A DNA stretch of 64,000 nt from Odiellus spinosus. Lineage: Eukaryota; Arthropoda; Arachnida; Opiliones; Phalangiidae. Position numbers and translations under genes: made by a program. A model generated the notes under the pieces. It ran no database searches. It saw only the letters and a list, made by a program, of their open reading frames with translations, and was not told the DNA's origin. Below, piece by piece: positions 13,101 to 25,210 of this stretch. The stretch lies in assembly GCA_963920705.1 (NCBI GenBank), contig OY987227.1, positions 23,399,434 through 23,463,433 on the forward strand, written 5' to 3'. The first letter of the stretch is position 1. Each line of letters starts with the position of its first letter.

Positions 13101-13420
13101 GTAGCGAATTACCTCGCCATTTAACTTTGCAAGGCACCAAACAAACCCCATGGTTGCCAAACAAACAACTTCACAAAAAGGCGAAATTATCTGACATTAC
13201 AACCGCTAGGGGTTTTCAATGAATCCGCTTCCGATATGGGCTACCTATGGCGCGATCGTTCAAAAAATGGAAATTCATATTTTAGCGCCAAAAATATTAT
13301 ATATCCATAGAAAACGCAATGCGGAAGTAGAGTTCTACAGTAAACCATCTTGTGCTTCTGAAATAATTATTTGTTTTCGGGGTTTTGGCCGCGTAGCGTC
13401 ATGGGCGAGTAATTCGCTAC
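13101..13420. mobile_element. Candidate inverted-repeat element of about 320 bp
   Basis: GTAGCGAATTACCTCGCCAT at the left pairs with ATGGGCGAGTAATTCGCTAC at the right. No target duplication seen; a 101-codon open frame across it has no recognisable protein family. Confidence 0.55.
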
Positions 13421-14847
13421 ACAATAACGTTCAATGTTATGGGCCCATCACCATCTCTAATGCAATTTCAATTTTCTTAAAGAATTCAGTCATTATCCAA
13501 TCAAAACACTCCATTTTTCCATAGAAATAACTTTAAAATCGACTTTTTCGAGGACATGTCTATTCCGGGACATAAACTTATCGAGATAATCATTTGTTAT
13601 TGTTGCAACCAATTTTAAATGAAAGGCCAAAGTTCAAACGTGTGTGCCTTTTTCCAGGTTTCATTAAAAATATTAAGTCTAAGTATTTTAAAATTAATTT
13701 TGAAGTTGACCCTTAGTTTGGTACTTAGCTAGTTTCGCTCATGGCCAAATTCTTTGGGATTTGGTTTTTTCAGAAAATAGAGAAAATGGAGGAGAAAATT
13801 GAGGAGAAAATTAATCCAGATAAGCCTATTTTCCGGGCGAGTTTTAAATTTATTTATAGTTTATAATATTTATTTGTAAAATTTTTTTTACTGGTGGTAC
13901 TCGGTAGGTTACATCACGGATTAAATAACCATATTTATTTAATCCATGATTGCATTCTCCCTTTATGGGTTGCGGCTGATGTGCATTTATCTTTAATGTC
14001 ATATTTAACCCGGTGCGTCTCATATAGACCAGGCACCAGGGGTTAATTGATAAGGCAGTGAAAAGAGAGGAGAAATAGGGATGGCATGTTTTATTTCTGT
14101 TTCTCTTTTTTATCTAGCAAAACATATTTAGAGCGATAAAGGTTCACGGTTTACGCGGTGGCTGTGGCGATAAAGGGAAAGAGGGGGGTTCAATAATTAC
14201 GCGTGAGTGTTCAACGCGTGTAGCGCGAGAGCAGAAGCTAGAGAGCTGTGGGAATCCATCTGCCGCGTATGCTCCGGAAATTTGGATCTCGAGTTTCTCC
14301 TTTGGTAAACAGCGGGATTCGGAGCAGAGTCCCGTCCGGGCGGGTCGGTTCGACCATCGGGTCCGCGAAGCCTTCGTCTCGTATACGTATATAGACGACT
14401 AAACAAAAAATTGCTGCCGACAAATTTATTATACGCCAACGGTTACGGACCCAAATGAGAGAGACCACCTTCTCCTAATCATCTGCTTATAAATGTGCAG
14501 AGGGGCTAAAAATATATATCAAAGTCCGTGGGAAAGGAATCTCGATCGACTCGAGAGAAAGAGAGAGGGTCTGGATGGGGGAAATAATGGCGGGGGCGTT
14601 GACAGCTGCATATATTAAACTATAAAGGCGGAGGGAATTAGGGGGGACTGTAAAAACAATGTATATACTTAGAACATAAACGAACACTAATACTGCTGAT
14701 AAGAAATTATTAAGCATTAATGCATAGAATTTTGCAATGCTAAAGAGCCATTTTTACTTCTGCTCCAATACGTATATGACTAACAAAATTGTAATAATAC
14801 ACTGCAAGTTCTAATAGTTACCATAATTGTCATACATTGTTAAAACA

Positions 14848-15013
14848 CCCCTTACCAAAAAAAGTCTTCCGGGTGTCTTTTGTAGTCTTAAGAGGTCTTG
14901 GGGAAGTCTTCCAATACGTCAAGAAGTCTTGGGGAGGTCTTTAAGACTTCACCAAGACTTTAGTAGAGTTCTTGAAGACCTCTTCAGATCAGACTAACTT
15001 TTTTCCGTAAGGG
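14848..15013. mobile_element. Short inverted-repeat element rich in AGTCTT motifs
   Basis: Ends CCCTTACCAAAAAAAGTCT and the complement of CCCTTACGGAAAAAAGTTAG. The body is a set of imperfect GAAGTCTT/AAGACTTC repeats in both orientations. Confidence 0.65.
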
Positions 15014-18000
15014 ATGTAATAATATTCATTATAATTGTCCTACACATCGATCCAATCAAAATATTCACAATTTTATCTAGAAACTAGACAATGCTATGAC
15101 GTCACGACCATAATATCGTAAAGTGCTTAAACTTTAATAAAAAAAACTGCGAAAATCTCTGTTCTGATTTTATGGAAAGTGACAATTCTCCATGGTTTAT
15201 TTGCGAAACAAATTAACCAGGGATATTAATTAATTGAGAATTAATATATTTGCAAACACGCTTTTACTATTAAATTATTTTTAAATTATAGATAAATATT
15301 TTGATTAAATTCGAAGATAATTAATAAGACAACAATTAGTTTAAACACCCTCGAAAGTGTCTTCTCTTATTAATCTCATACCACGAACGTTAAAAACGAT
15401 CCATACATCAGTTAAAATGTTTGTCAGCCGCCGAGTAAAAAAAAAAGCGGTTCCGGCTAATAAAACACGTGGTGGTGAAGAGGGAACGAACATGCAGCGT
15501 GGTAAAAAAGCGAGAGAGAGCAAATTAAACAAATCTGGCGGACAACATATGCTTCTTTTCATTTTGACAACGCTGTCGGACTCCGTGTACTAATCCCCCA
15601 ATGCGTGCTTACTGCGGAGGCTCAGAGATATCACCGGGCCACGAAAGGGGGGATAAAATGTCCCACTATATGGATAATGATCAGCCATGAAGGAAGCTGG
15701 AGCACCCTGCTTACATCCACGACACAGGGAGATTTTTTTTATCCGGGAAGAGAGATGAAGAGGGAGAGAGAGAGAGGCGGGGAAGGACCGAATAACGGAC
15801 ATTTAACACGCGTCAAAGCAGCCAACAACGGATGATGGACATTTTAACCCGAGACCTTAACATACCTAGGATTATTTAAATGTTATTTCAATGGCAAAAT
15901 GAGAAATGTTAAGTGTAAATGACACAAGTTAAAATTAATTCACCCTCAAAAAAATGAGGAACCCAAAAAAATTATAATTTCCCATAAAATAAATAAGTCG
16001 TATTTAATAATTTAACTATACTATCCATCCATTTCTTTTAAGAAACAGGATATGCCCGGTTCTAGAGAGTCCACCTACATTCCAAAATGACATAACCTTG
16101 AATATCAAAAGCGAATTTATTCATTTTTCTATCATTTTTCTTTTATGGAACTACTAATTAATTTATTAATAGTCAATGCCACCCCTGAGACAAAAAGATG
16201 GCCAATTACCTAAAGATGGATTCGAACCATCCTAATTAATGTCCACATGCACTGAGGCGGCTGGGGATTATTAATAAGTTACTTAACTAATTTTTAAGAC
16301 CTGAATCTTGACTATAAAAATTGGCCATAGTTTTAATTGGTTGATTTAATGGGAAAACGCAATTATAAACCTCATTAAGAAGAAACTATTTTGAACCATG
16401 TTCCCTTGTAGTCATAGTAACATAAGTTTGACACTTAAATATGTATCAATGCTTATGAACTCAAAGTTAATCCGCCCTTTCCTTATCACCATGACCCATG
16501 GTCCTTTTATTATGGCAATGTCTTCTTACTAGCTCGGTTCGTCTTCTAATATGCTAATAATTATAATAATTAATGTAACTAAGTGTCAGAAGTCAATATT
16601 TCTATTTTATACTTAAATACAATAACCGAATGTGGGCCGAGTTCATGTAATTTTAACCGTCTGGTTAATATTAATCCCAGGGTGGAGAGGGGTGCGTAGG
16701 GATCACGAGGGCTATATAATTACACAGCGCAAACCTCTATTAAAAGAGAGAAATAAGAGGGGGGCTAGTTATTGGGTGAATGAGAGGGTCTATACGCGTG
16801 CGGTATTATTCCTACTACGTTTTAGGAGGGGGGGGGGGGACCATGGTCGCCCTTGCCCGATTAAAAACGGTTACGATGGGGTCACAAAGGAAACGTAGAA
16901 GCGAGGCGCGTGCCAATGTCTGAATAATGGAGAGACAGAGTGTGGGAGCCGGCCGCCGCATGCATGCCAGGGTCAAAAATCGTCCTGCTTTTCATTCCAT
17001 GGATTGATTCAGCGGCCGTCTCGTATCGCGCGCGTATTGTTCGAGGGTTTGGAGTTGCCATTTGAATAGCCATTGGCGTACGCGCACGCAACTGACTGCA
17101 CGCGTGACCCCGGTGGGAGTATATTTAGAATATTGAGTAGCTCCAAGCTGCAACGTCATAGAGGACGGATCACGTGTATGGTTTAAGATACGGTCCCGTG
17201 GGAATCGAGTGTGGAAATGGACGAGTACCATATTGCCACGTTTTGAGGGCGTTTTGTACAAAAATCCACAGTTAACTACAGATTGATGTAATATATTATA
17301 TTTCGCTAGGTCTATTTATTATATTTAATTGCCATGGGAAAGTTTCAGTATAGATTTTACGAGATTAAAAATTGTTTTTACCCTGGAGCTTATTTAGCTT
17401 ATATACACGGTTAATTAACATTAAGTACTGTACTATTTTTCTCTGGTTATTAACCAAAATGAAGACATTATTCTAATTACTATCCACTTACTCAAATGTA
17501 GGTAAAAAATACTTTGCAAAAACAAATCTCAAATAAAATATCCGAAACCAAAATATAAAAATTAAAGTAAAAATCCAAAGGTAAAACAAAACCTCCAATT
17601 ATAACCTTCTATTAGTATTCGTCAGGATTATTAAAATATTCCATTTTAATTACAAATTAACGGCCATGGGAATTGCGTAACATTAGATAAATGTCGAATT
17701 TAACTGACATATTTTCTTCGCGGTCGATATAATAAAATTAATCAACCAGCAAGATCAATCTACACGTTCTTGGTCGACCCTATACGTACAAGTGCACCTG
17801 AGAAAGATAATATTAAAACCAGTTTCATAGATGGCTAGCTCTCCTTCACGATGATGTCAACTCAATTCGGGGGTGATCTCATCTTTCGCGACATAAAAGA
17901 GGAAAAGAACATTATATTCGAACTTCAAACTTCTCCACAACTAGAATGAATTGAAGATCCTAACCCTAGCACGTCTCCCGTACATAAGAATCCATTACCC

Positions 18001-19425
18001 CGAGAACTATTAGCTTCGTACAAGCTGTCAATTGCAACTGAGACCGGAATATGTATGTTACAACCTCGCGTGGAATGGGCATAGATTTTAATAATAAAAC
18101 AGGTTTTCCCATGAATATATAGACCCATTCCTACGTTGTAGCGGAGTATATAAAGTGAAACTTGTCTATGATGGGGGAGATGGCGTCTGAAAGGAAAGTC
18201 CAAGTTATAAAAAAAATTGTGTATTTTTAAATATAAACTCTGCAGTATTCCCCCTTCTTCAATAAAATGGTCTGGGATCTCTCTGGTCTGCCCTCTCTTT
18301 TCAGGTGTTAGATTATCGAATTTATAAGACCCGTCGCGCATGCACTCGACAGTTCCAAAAAAAGGTAGAGCATCATTCATATTCGATACACTCGAGGACA
18401 TCTCAAAGTTTTTGTTGAAACTAGCTAATTAAAAAGAGTGGTTAACTGTCAATGTTTTTGCCAGTATTGATAGAAACGCCTGGATTGAACCAAGATGGAT
18501 AAAACACGAGGATAAATAATCCCCCTTCTTCGCACATGCGCTGTAGTTTATCTTGAATAATCCCTCTTCCCATGTCCAACACTAAAGATTGTCTACCAAC
18601 CTTTTTACATCGAAGACACTTATTTGGGTAGATATCTTTCGAAAAAAATGGAGAAGTTTATCCCGTAAGGGGGTGGAGGAGAGAGAAAGAACACTAGAGG
18701 AGTTGAATAACAACCCCCACTATAATGGGACCCTCGACTATCTTCACTCGCCATTGAAAACAAATGACAAGTTTTACAATATTGGGATTTCATGATTTAC
18801 AATATTTCTATGGTGCGCGACTGCGTTGACTAAATCACCCATCTCTATCCGCCCCCCTCCCTTGATAGTCTCCCGTTCCACGTTGGATGAATTATATCAA
18901 AATCTTATTTGGCTTTTCACATGACCCCATAAAGCGGACGCCGCTGACCAACAATTGGCAAGACGGAGCTTGGTTCGCGGCGTCTTGTTAGCCTAAATAC
19001 AGAAAAGGCGGATAAATCGCGTCCAACAACGGTTATTTATACGAAGACCACTGCATCAGGCTACGTTTAACAATATGATACGCGTGACTGAACTCCAAGA
19101 AGGAACGCGATGGAATATAAGTCGGTGCGCGTCCCAAAATGTTCCAAATACTCTTATTATTATGATATTACATTATATTAAAAGGGATCGACGTCTGCCG
19201 CAGAACAAGTTTGGCTAACTTTTGGGGATTTCTTTGCCTCGTATCCTACAGAATATAAGTTAGGTATTGATCCTAAAGAGACGAAACTCGCGGGAGATTT
19301 CAATATTAAGGATACAGTTCGACACTAGAATTAACCCATACCGTTGGATACGCCCTCAAATAAAGAAACGCTATTAGACTTATTGTTGCACCTATATTGT
19401 CACCAACTGGACAGTCTGGACTAAC
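15014..19425. other. Gene-free stretch with GC-richer islands
   Basis: Islands at about 15.35-15.85 and 16.63-17.26 kb hold GA-rich tracts. The longest frame, 158 codons on the minus strand (17925-18401), shows no family motif or membrane pattern and I treat it as unsupported. Confidence 0.5.
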
Positions 19426-19432
19426 CTATAAC

Positions 19433-19768
19433 CAGAAGCCGATGAAACCCTCCTTTGAAGTCTACTACTCCAATGTTCCATATAGCGCTCCTCTCTGTAT
19501 GGGTAAAATTCACAATTTTACGAGTTAGAAGGGGTCCGACTTCTTCCCCCTGTCTACGGAAAATTGGAAATTCTCTCTCTCCACAAACGACGACGTTTTT
19601 TGGACGAACTCCAAGGCTGCTAGAGATATTCGCTCGACGAGCTCCCGCTCCGAAATCATCTACCGTTAGGAGGCGTACGGATCGCGCCTTTTGAGAATAA
19701 CCCATACAGAGAGGGGTAGACAAGACCCGGGAGTAATAGACTTCAAAGGAGGGTTTCATCGGCTTCTG
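19433..19768 (+). mobile_element. 337-bp element, copy 2
   Basis: Same ends and body as copy 1. Perfect 7-bp target duplication CTATAAC at 19426-19432 and 19769-19775. Confidence 0.95.
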
Positions 19769-19849
19769 CTATAACCCATAAGGTTGTTAAAAATCTGGTT
19801 TGGCCTGTGCCCAAATTATATGAAAAAAACCTGACTGTGTTCTATTTCA

Positions 19850-20143
19850 TTTAAAGGCCAAGGATTACTTCTGTCTGTCACCCTGGAAACAAACTCGCCC
19901 TCCAGGCTTTCTCTCGCTGTTGCCATCGTTGTATTAGATCTTGTATATAATGATTTTATTGTTTTAAATATTTAACCATTAACTTGTGAGCTATGCTCCT
20001 CCCTGATACAAAAGGAATTCCTCAGGGAAAAGTAAATAAACCATTCATTCATTCATTCATTCGCCTTGCTACCTAGCTCAGAAGGTGAGCCCACTTCCAG
20101 TGAAACAGGCATTAGACAGGCAGAAGAAATCCTAGGCCTTTAA
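19850..20143 (-). mobile_element. Inverted-repeat element with CTTCTGCCTGTC ends, carrying a nested insertion
   Basis: Left TTTAAAGGCC...CTTCTGTCTGTCACC and right GACAGGCAGAAGAAATCCTAGGCC are inverted. It is the reverse-orientation relative of 61128-61300 but is interrupted between TTTCTCTCG and CCTTGCTACC by about 140 bp not present in the other copy. Confidence 0.75.
19925..20063 (+). mobile_element. Probable 3' fragment of a non-LTR retroelement
   Basis: An AT-rich segment ending in GTAAATAAACCATTCATTCA with further CATT units, like the simple-repeat tail of a LINE or SINE. It is inserted in the element at 19850-20143; the second copy of that element lacks it. Boundaries approximate. Confidence 0.45.
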
Positions 20144-21646
20144 GTTCCCTTTAATTAGAATTTTTTTTAGGCGAATCGAGTTTTTGGCTTCAAAACAAAC
20201 GTGAAGTCCAAATCAAGCTTTAAGCTTAACCAAAGTTAAACGGGCTTTAATAGAGAAGTAGATTATTATCAAAATTAATTTATTTTCTTGATAACACGAA
20301 AGCAAAAGCTTTAAAACGTCGATTGAAACCGAAACCCGTGGTTACAAGAAAATTAGTTAATTGTAACGAGAGAAAGAAAGGTCATTTATAAATTTGATAA
20401 ATTAGCAATGGCTTAGTCACGACAAAGAGGTATTACGCGTTGTACAATTATTTTCATGTAATATTGGTCTTAATAATAGACCAAGCTATTTCGGTTATTT
20501 CACCTTCAATGAGTAGCGAGTAACAAAGCTATATACCCTTATAATTTGTTTATTTGGAGATATAGAGAGGCTATAAATTTTTTTTATCCGCGCTACTAAC
20601 ACAAGATGGAATGACTTGAAACGCGTGTCTTTTATAGCTTGGGGCTGCTACGCTACCAATACGAGATTTCCCACAAAATTAAAAAAAGATTAAAAAAATC
20701 GTGATCAAAAAAGCCCCATAAAAAGAGAAATTTCCGAAAATTAGGAAAGTAAGCCAGTAATTTAAAAATGTCTTTATTACCGGCCGGTGTCGCTGATTCG
20801 TTTCGGAGACAATAATATATTTTTCTCGTATTATATGCCAATAGTTATTACTGTTAAATTGGCAACTCATAACCATTAGAGAAATGCTATAATCCAACGT
20901 TTTACTAATTATTATATCATAAAAGCAAGGATAAAAGGCATATAAAAGATAATTGTTTTGTACAAAAGGTGCGGTATTTGTCATAAAATGTTGGTGGTCT
21001 TGCAATAAAGAACAACAGCAACTCCCCATAAGAGTCTGGGTCCACGTAATGTTAAAAATTTTCGTCTCTTTTATGATAAATTCGTATTATATTATTAAAA
21101 TAGGGTAGTTGGGGGATAATTTAAAGCTAAAATTCGAGCTCACAACTGTAAATTTTGGGAATTACAACGAATGGAAGGTTTCTTCCATAATGTAAAGAAT
21201 AGGAAGAATCTATGACTTCCGTGCCGGATATGAAAGCCTTCCCCCACACGAAAATCTTGAACGGTTATTATTTTAGATTCATAATTATGTTAGGAAAATA
21301 TTAGGAAAGAATTATTTTGTAACTGCCACGGGTATAGTGCTGGCCGAAAAATGAAATTCGTATATTTTTGGTCTACTATGCCTCGAAATCCTCGAAAACG
21401 CCTGTAGAAGTGTTCCACTTGTCAAGCATTCATGCAGTAGGCTTTTGCTAGCTTTACAGGGGCCGTGCAAAGACTATATAGCTTACTTGAATAGTCTTTG
21501 GTGTATAAGAAACTCGAAAAATAAATAGAGAAATCATACCAATTAGAAGATACTGGAGTAGTATCTTTAATTTTTATTTCATATTAAACAAAACACACTT
21601 GTATAAAACGGACAAATTATTCATTTAACGCTAAGGTTTTCTACGT

Positions 21647-23050
21647 TTAACGTATGTCTGGTAGTTCAAGCTCAGTGGCATCTTCACACACTACACGCAA
21701 TTTTGACTGGTACCAACTGCCTCGATCTTCATGGCGACGATAACCAAGATACCAGATTACGCTGCTAACGTGAACACAAGTACCTATCGTCAAACTACCA
21801 CCTTTGCAATTGCAATACCAGCCTTTAATGGCATTTGCACCTGTCCCGTTCGGTACATAACGAATTAGAGCTTGGTGAACAGCTGAGGTGGAAAATTGAC
21901 CAGGCACGCGTATACGAATTAAGTCATGTTCAACTTTGGACACTTCGACGCTGAAAGAGCCGGATTTCTCTATAGTCAACGCCACATAAGATTCAGCGCG
22001 TTTCGTTTTAAAGTCGCTCATTACCACCTCACGTACATCACTTTCACGAAGTACAGGGAAGTCTTGAAATTCACTATTCTCAATTCGTTGCCATTGAGGA
22101 TTTTCTTTCGTAGAGACTGCCAGCATTTTTTCGACGGAGTCTTCCCAGGAACCTTTAAGATGTAACTCCGGGTGGTAGGCGTTCAACAGCGCAGCAGCAA
22201 TTTGAAGAAGTTCTGGAACTAATGGTAACATATGCACAGGTATACGGTTTTGAAAAAAACGATACACCGTCTGCAAATGCCCATTCCTAACTTCAACCGG
22301 CCACCTGAAGTACGTTACTTGTCGGGAACGATTAACTTCTTGCGTGTTTACTTGCTTCTCGCCTTTAGACAAGAACGAAGGCATTTGTAAATCCACACCC
22401 AGTTCAGTCAGTACGCTGTTGGAGTCTCGAAAACCGCGGTCTGCCAGTACAACGTCACCAACTTGAAAGAAAGACTGGAGTTCTTCTCTCTTTTTGATAG
22501 AATGGTTTAAAATGCGCGCGTCGTTATTGCGGCCATTAGCAAAGTAGGGTCCGATTATATCTATTATGTAACCCGTAGTTGTTACCATTAACATTGGCTT
22601 GAGGATATGCTGGCCTTTGTGCACACAGAAGGATTTGTGAAGAACGGTATAGTCCTTGGATCTTCCAACCTTGATATAGGTGCCATCTACAATGGTAATA
22701 AGACTATTAGGCTTGTTGTTAGCAAAGAGTTTTACTGCTGCTCCAGATTGATGGTTTGTTATCAGATTGTCACGTGATAAGTGTTGCAGGCCAAAATGAT
22801 GTGGCACGAAATGCTCCGATAAAGCCATAATAACCGCTTTTACCGTGTTTGATACCGATCTTTCAGTTAAATGAAATAAAGTTGATAAAGACGTCTTTAA
22901 TATTTTTTGCCAGCCAGGTTGGCGAAAAATATTAAAGACGTCTTTAATATTTTTTGCCAGCCAGGTTGGCGAAAAATAATTAAACCTGTTTTTATAAACA
23001 TTAAAAAAATTGTAATATCTGGTTTGAACCATGATCTTAAGAAGATCCAA
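21647..23050 (-). CDS. DDE transposase with SWIM zinc finger, left-arm copy, probably truncated at the N terminus
   Basis: A 467-codon open frame (first codon TTG; first ATG is codon 7). Motifs: DGTYIKV with D122, ADRGF with D204, and the WPVEVRNGH block with E253, forming the DDE triad of the DDE_Tnp_4 type (PIF/Harbinger, closest in feel to the ISL2EU branch). A helix-turn-helix-like stretch LSTLFHLTERSVSNTV precedes the catalytic part. The C-terminal part has WYCNCKGGSLTIGTCVH, a CxC...CxH SWIM zinc finger (C413, C415, C425, H427), for nucleic-acid or protein binding. It would cut and move its parent element in the nucleus. The first 50 or so residues come from the repeated spacer and do not look like the family, and the other arm begins right there, so the true 5' end is probably lost. 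Compared with the right arm it lacks 15 codons near residue 318, in frame. Confidence 0.8.
   Translation of the reverse strand: MDLLKIMVQTRYYNFFNVYKNRFNYFSPTWLAKNIKDVFNIFRQPGWQKILKTSLSTLFHLTERSVSNTVKAVIMALSEHFVPHHFGLQHLSRDNLITNHQSGAAVKLFANNKPNSLITIVDGTYIKVGRSKDYTVLHKSFCVHKGQHILKPMLMVTTTGYIIDIIGPYFANGRNNDARILNHSIKKREELQSFFQVGDVVLADRGFRDSNSVLTELGVDLQMPSFLSKGEKQVNTQEVNRSRQVTYFRWPVEVRNGHLQTVYRFFQNRIPVHMLPLVPELLQIAAALLNAYHPELHLKGSWEDSVEKMLAVSTKENPQWQRIENSEFQDFPVLRESDVREVVMSDFKTKRAESYVALTIEKSGSFSVEVSKVEHDLIRIRVPGQFSTSAVHQALIRYVPNGTGANAIKGWYCNCKGGSLTIGTCVHVSSVIWYLGYRRHEDRGSWYQSKLRVVCEDATELELPDIR
22890..22978. repeat. Two 47-bp tandem units made of nested palindromes
   Basis: Period 47 bp (22890-22936 and 22937-22978). 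Each unit contains the perfect palindrome ATTAAAGACGTCTTTAAT around its junction and a near-palindrome with arms TTTTTTGCC and GGCGAAAAA. It sits at the centre of the transposon inverted duplication and is read as part of the left transposase frame. Confidence 0.8.
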
Positions 23051-24105
23051 GGACTATACCGTTCTTCACAAATCCTTCTGTGTGCACAAAGGCCAGCATA
23101 TCCTCAAGCCAATGTTAATGGTAACAACTACGGGTTACATAATAGATATAATCGGACCCTACTTTGCTAATGGCCGCAATAACGACGCGCGCATTTTAAA
23201 CCATTCTATCAAAAAGAGAGAAGAACTCCAGTCTTTCTTTCAAGTTGGTGACGTTGTACTGGCAGACCGCGGTTTTCGAGACTCCAACAGCGTACTGACT
23301 GAACTGGGTGTGGATTTACAAATGCCTTCGTTCTTGTCTAAAGGCGAGAAGCAAGTAAACACGCAAGAAGTTAATCGTTCCCGACAAGTAACGTACCTCA
23401 GGTGGCCGGTTGAAGTTAGGAATGGGCATTTGCAGACGGTGTATCGTTTTTTTTCAAAATCGTATACCTGTGCATATGTTACCATTAGTTCCGGAACTTC
23501 TTCAAATTGCTGCTGCGCTGTTGAACGCCTACCACCCGGAGTTACATCTTAAAGGTTCCTGGGAAGACTCCGTCGAAAAAATGCTGGCAGTCTCTACGAA
23601 AGAAAATCCTCTTAAGGAAGTAGTTGAGCGCGATAATCTGCTTCGCAAACCGCCTAAATGGCAACGAATTGAGGATAGTGAATTTCAAGACTTCCCTGTA
23701 CTTCGTGAAAGTGATGTACGTGAGGTGGTAATGAGCGACTTTAAAACGAAACGCGCTGAATCTTATGTGGCGTTGACTATAGAGAAATCCGGCTCTTTCA
23801 GCGTCGAAGTGTCCAAAGTTGAACATGACTTAATTCGTATACGCGTGCCTGGTCAATTTTCCACCTCAGCTGTTCACCAAGCTCTAATTCGTTATGTACC
23901 GAACGGGACAGGTGCAAATGCCATTAAAGGCTGGTATTGCAATTGCAAAGGTGGTAGTTTGACGATAGGTACTTGTGTTCACGTTAGCAGCGTAATCTAG
24001 TATCTTGGTTATCGTCGCCATGAAGATCGAGGCAGTTGGTACCAGTCAAAATTGCGTGTAGTGTGTGAAGATGCCACTGAGCTTGAACTACCAGACATAC
24101 GTTAA
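23041..24105 (+). pseudogene. DDE/SWIM transposase, right-arm copy, broken
   Basis: Mirror copy of the left-arm transposase starting at the equivalent of residue 130 (RSKDYTVLHKSF), so it lacks the first catalytic aspartate. It keeps ADRGF and the VEVRNGH block. A run of eight T (23447-23454) instead of seven shifts the frame, and a TGG codon has become TAG at 23998-24000, just after the SWIM CxH. It keeps 15 codons that the left copy lacks (about 23610-23656). The frame closes with TAA at 24103-24105. It is decayed and cannot make a full enzyme. Confidence 0.85.
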
Positions 24106-25079
24106 ACGTAGAAAACCTTAGCGTTAAATGAATAATTTGTCCGTTTTATACAAGTGTGTTTTGTTTAATATGAAATAAAAATTAAAGATACTACTCCAGT
24201 ATCTTCTAATTGGTATGATTTCTCTATTTATTTTTCGAGTTTCTTATACACCAAAGACTATTCAAGTAAGCTATATAGTCTTTGCACGGCCCCTGTAAAG
24301 CTAGCAAAAGCCTACTGCATGAATGCTTGACAAGTGGAACATTTCTACAGGCGTTTTCGAGGATTTCGAGGCATATATAGTAGACCAAAAATATACGAAT
24401 TTCATTTTGCCGCCAGCACTATACCCGTGGCAGTTACAAAATAATTATTTCCTAATATTTTCCTAACATAATTATGAATCTAAAATAATAACCGTTCAAG
24501 ATTTTCGTGTGGGGGAAGGCTTTCATATCCGGCACGGAAGTCATAGATTCTTCCTATTCTTTACATTATGGAAGAAACCTTCCATTCGTTGTAATTCCCA
24601 AAATTTACAGTTGTGAGCTCGAATTTTAGCTTTAAATTATCCCCCAACTACCCTATTTTAATAATATAATACGAATTTATCATAAAAGAGACGAAAATTT
24701 TTAACATTACGTGGACCCAGACTCTTATGGGGAGTTGCTGTTGTTCTTTCAATTTAATTTTAAAAAATTGACAAGTTTTATCTAGGTATCAGATAAAGAT
24801 TCTTATTTTGCTTATGGTTTGGGTTTTTCTTTAGATTATTTCAAGGTCTTGAACAAAGAAAGCACCTTTTATAGTATTTCGTCTTTCTAACCCAAAAAAA
24901 AAAAATTATCGACTCCTACGTAATTATGTTTATATTAACAAAATTAATTAGATAAAAATTTCCTAGCTAATATACGAGGAGGACGTTTTACGATATATAC
25001 TTTGAATTCCGGTGAACTCAGGAGTTTCCCGAGTTCAACAGTGCTCAGACTTTAGCCATGGTAGTGCACAGTTAATTCT

Positions 25080-25210
25080 CATGCGTTCTGGCACGTGACA
25101 TGGTTACTTTTGCGCGTTTTGACACGTTATATGGTTACATTCGCGTGTTCTAGCACGTGATATGGTTACTTTCGCGCGTTCTAGCACGTGATATAGCTAC
25201 TTTCGCGCAG
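25080..25210. repeat. Minisatellite of about 31 bp, four units
   Basis: Units contain GCGTTCTGGCACGTGACATG and GTTACTTT(T/C)GCGC. A single related unit with GCGCGTTCTGGCACGTGATA and the following CGCGAAAGT tail occurs at about 37590-37690. Confidence 0.75.

Larger units (their letters stand above)
21007..24749. mobile_element. 3.74-kb inverted duplication of a DDE/SWIM transposon
   Basis: Left arm 21007-22665 and right arm 23041-24749 are reverse complements of each other with scattered substitutions, small indels and one 45-bp difference; the unpaired spacer is 22666-23040. Outer ends are AAAGAACAACAGCAACTCCC and its complement. Directly outside both ends stands CAAT (21003-21006 and 24750-24753), which could be a 4-bp target duplication of the whole unit; chance is possible. 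Arm differences argue against a simple assembly fold-back made from one molecule. Each arm carries one transposase copy reading outward from the centre. Confidence 0.85.

Noticed and set aside
16190-16270. tRNA-like T-arm GATGGTTCGAATCCATC on the minus strand
   Set aside because: The T-stem and loop are good, but no matching acceptor stem or anticodon arm can be folded upstream; at most a degenerate tRNA-derived repeat.
17925-18401. 158-codon minus-strand frame
   Set aside because: Longest unexplained single frame, but no motif, splice pattern or neighbour supports it; left as unproven.
21007-24749. Inverted duplication as a pure assembly artefact
   Set aside because: The arms differ by a frameshift, a nonsense change, a 45-bp indel and other substitutions, which a simple fold-back error would not create; long reads are still needed for proof.
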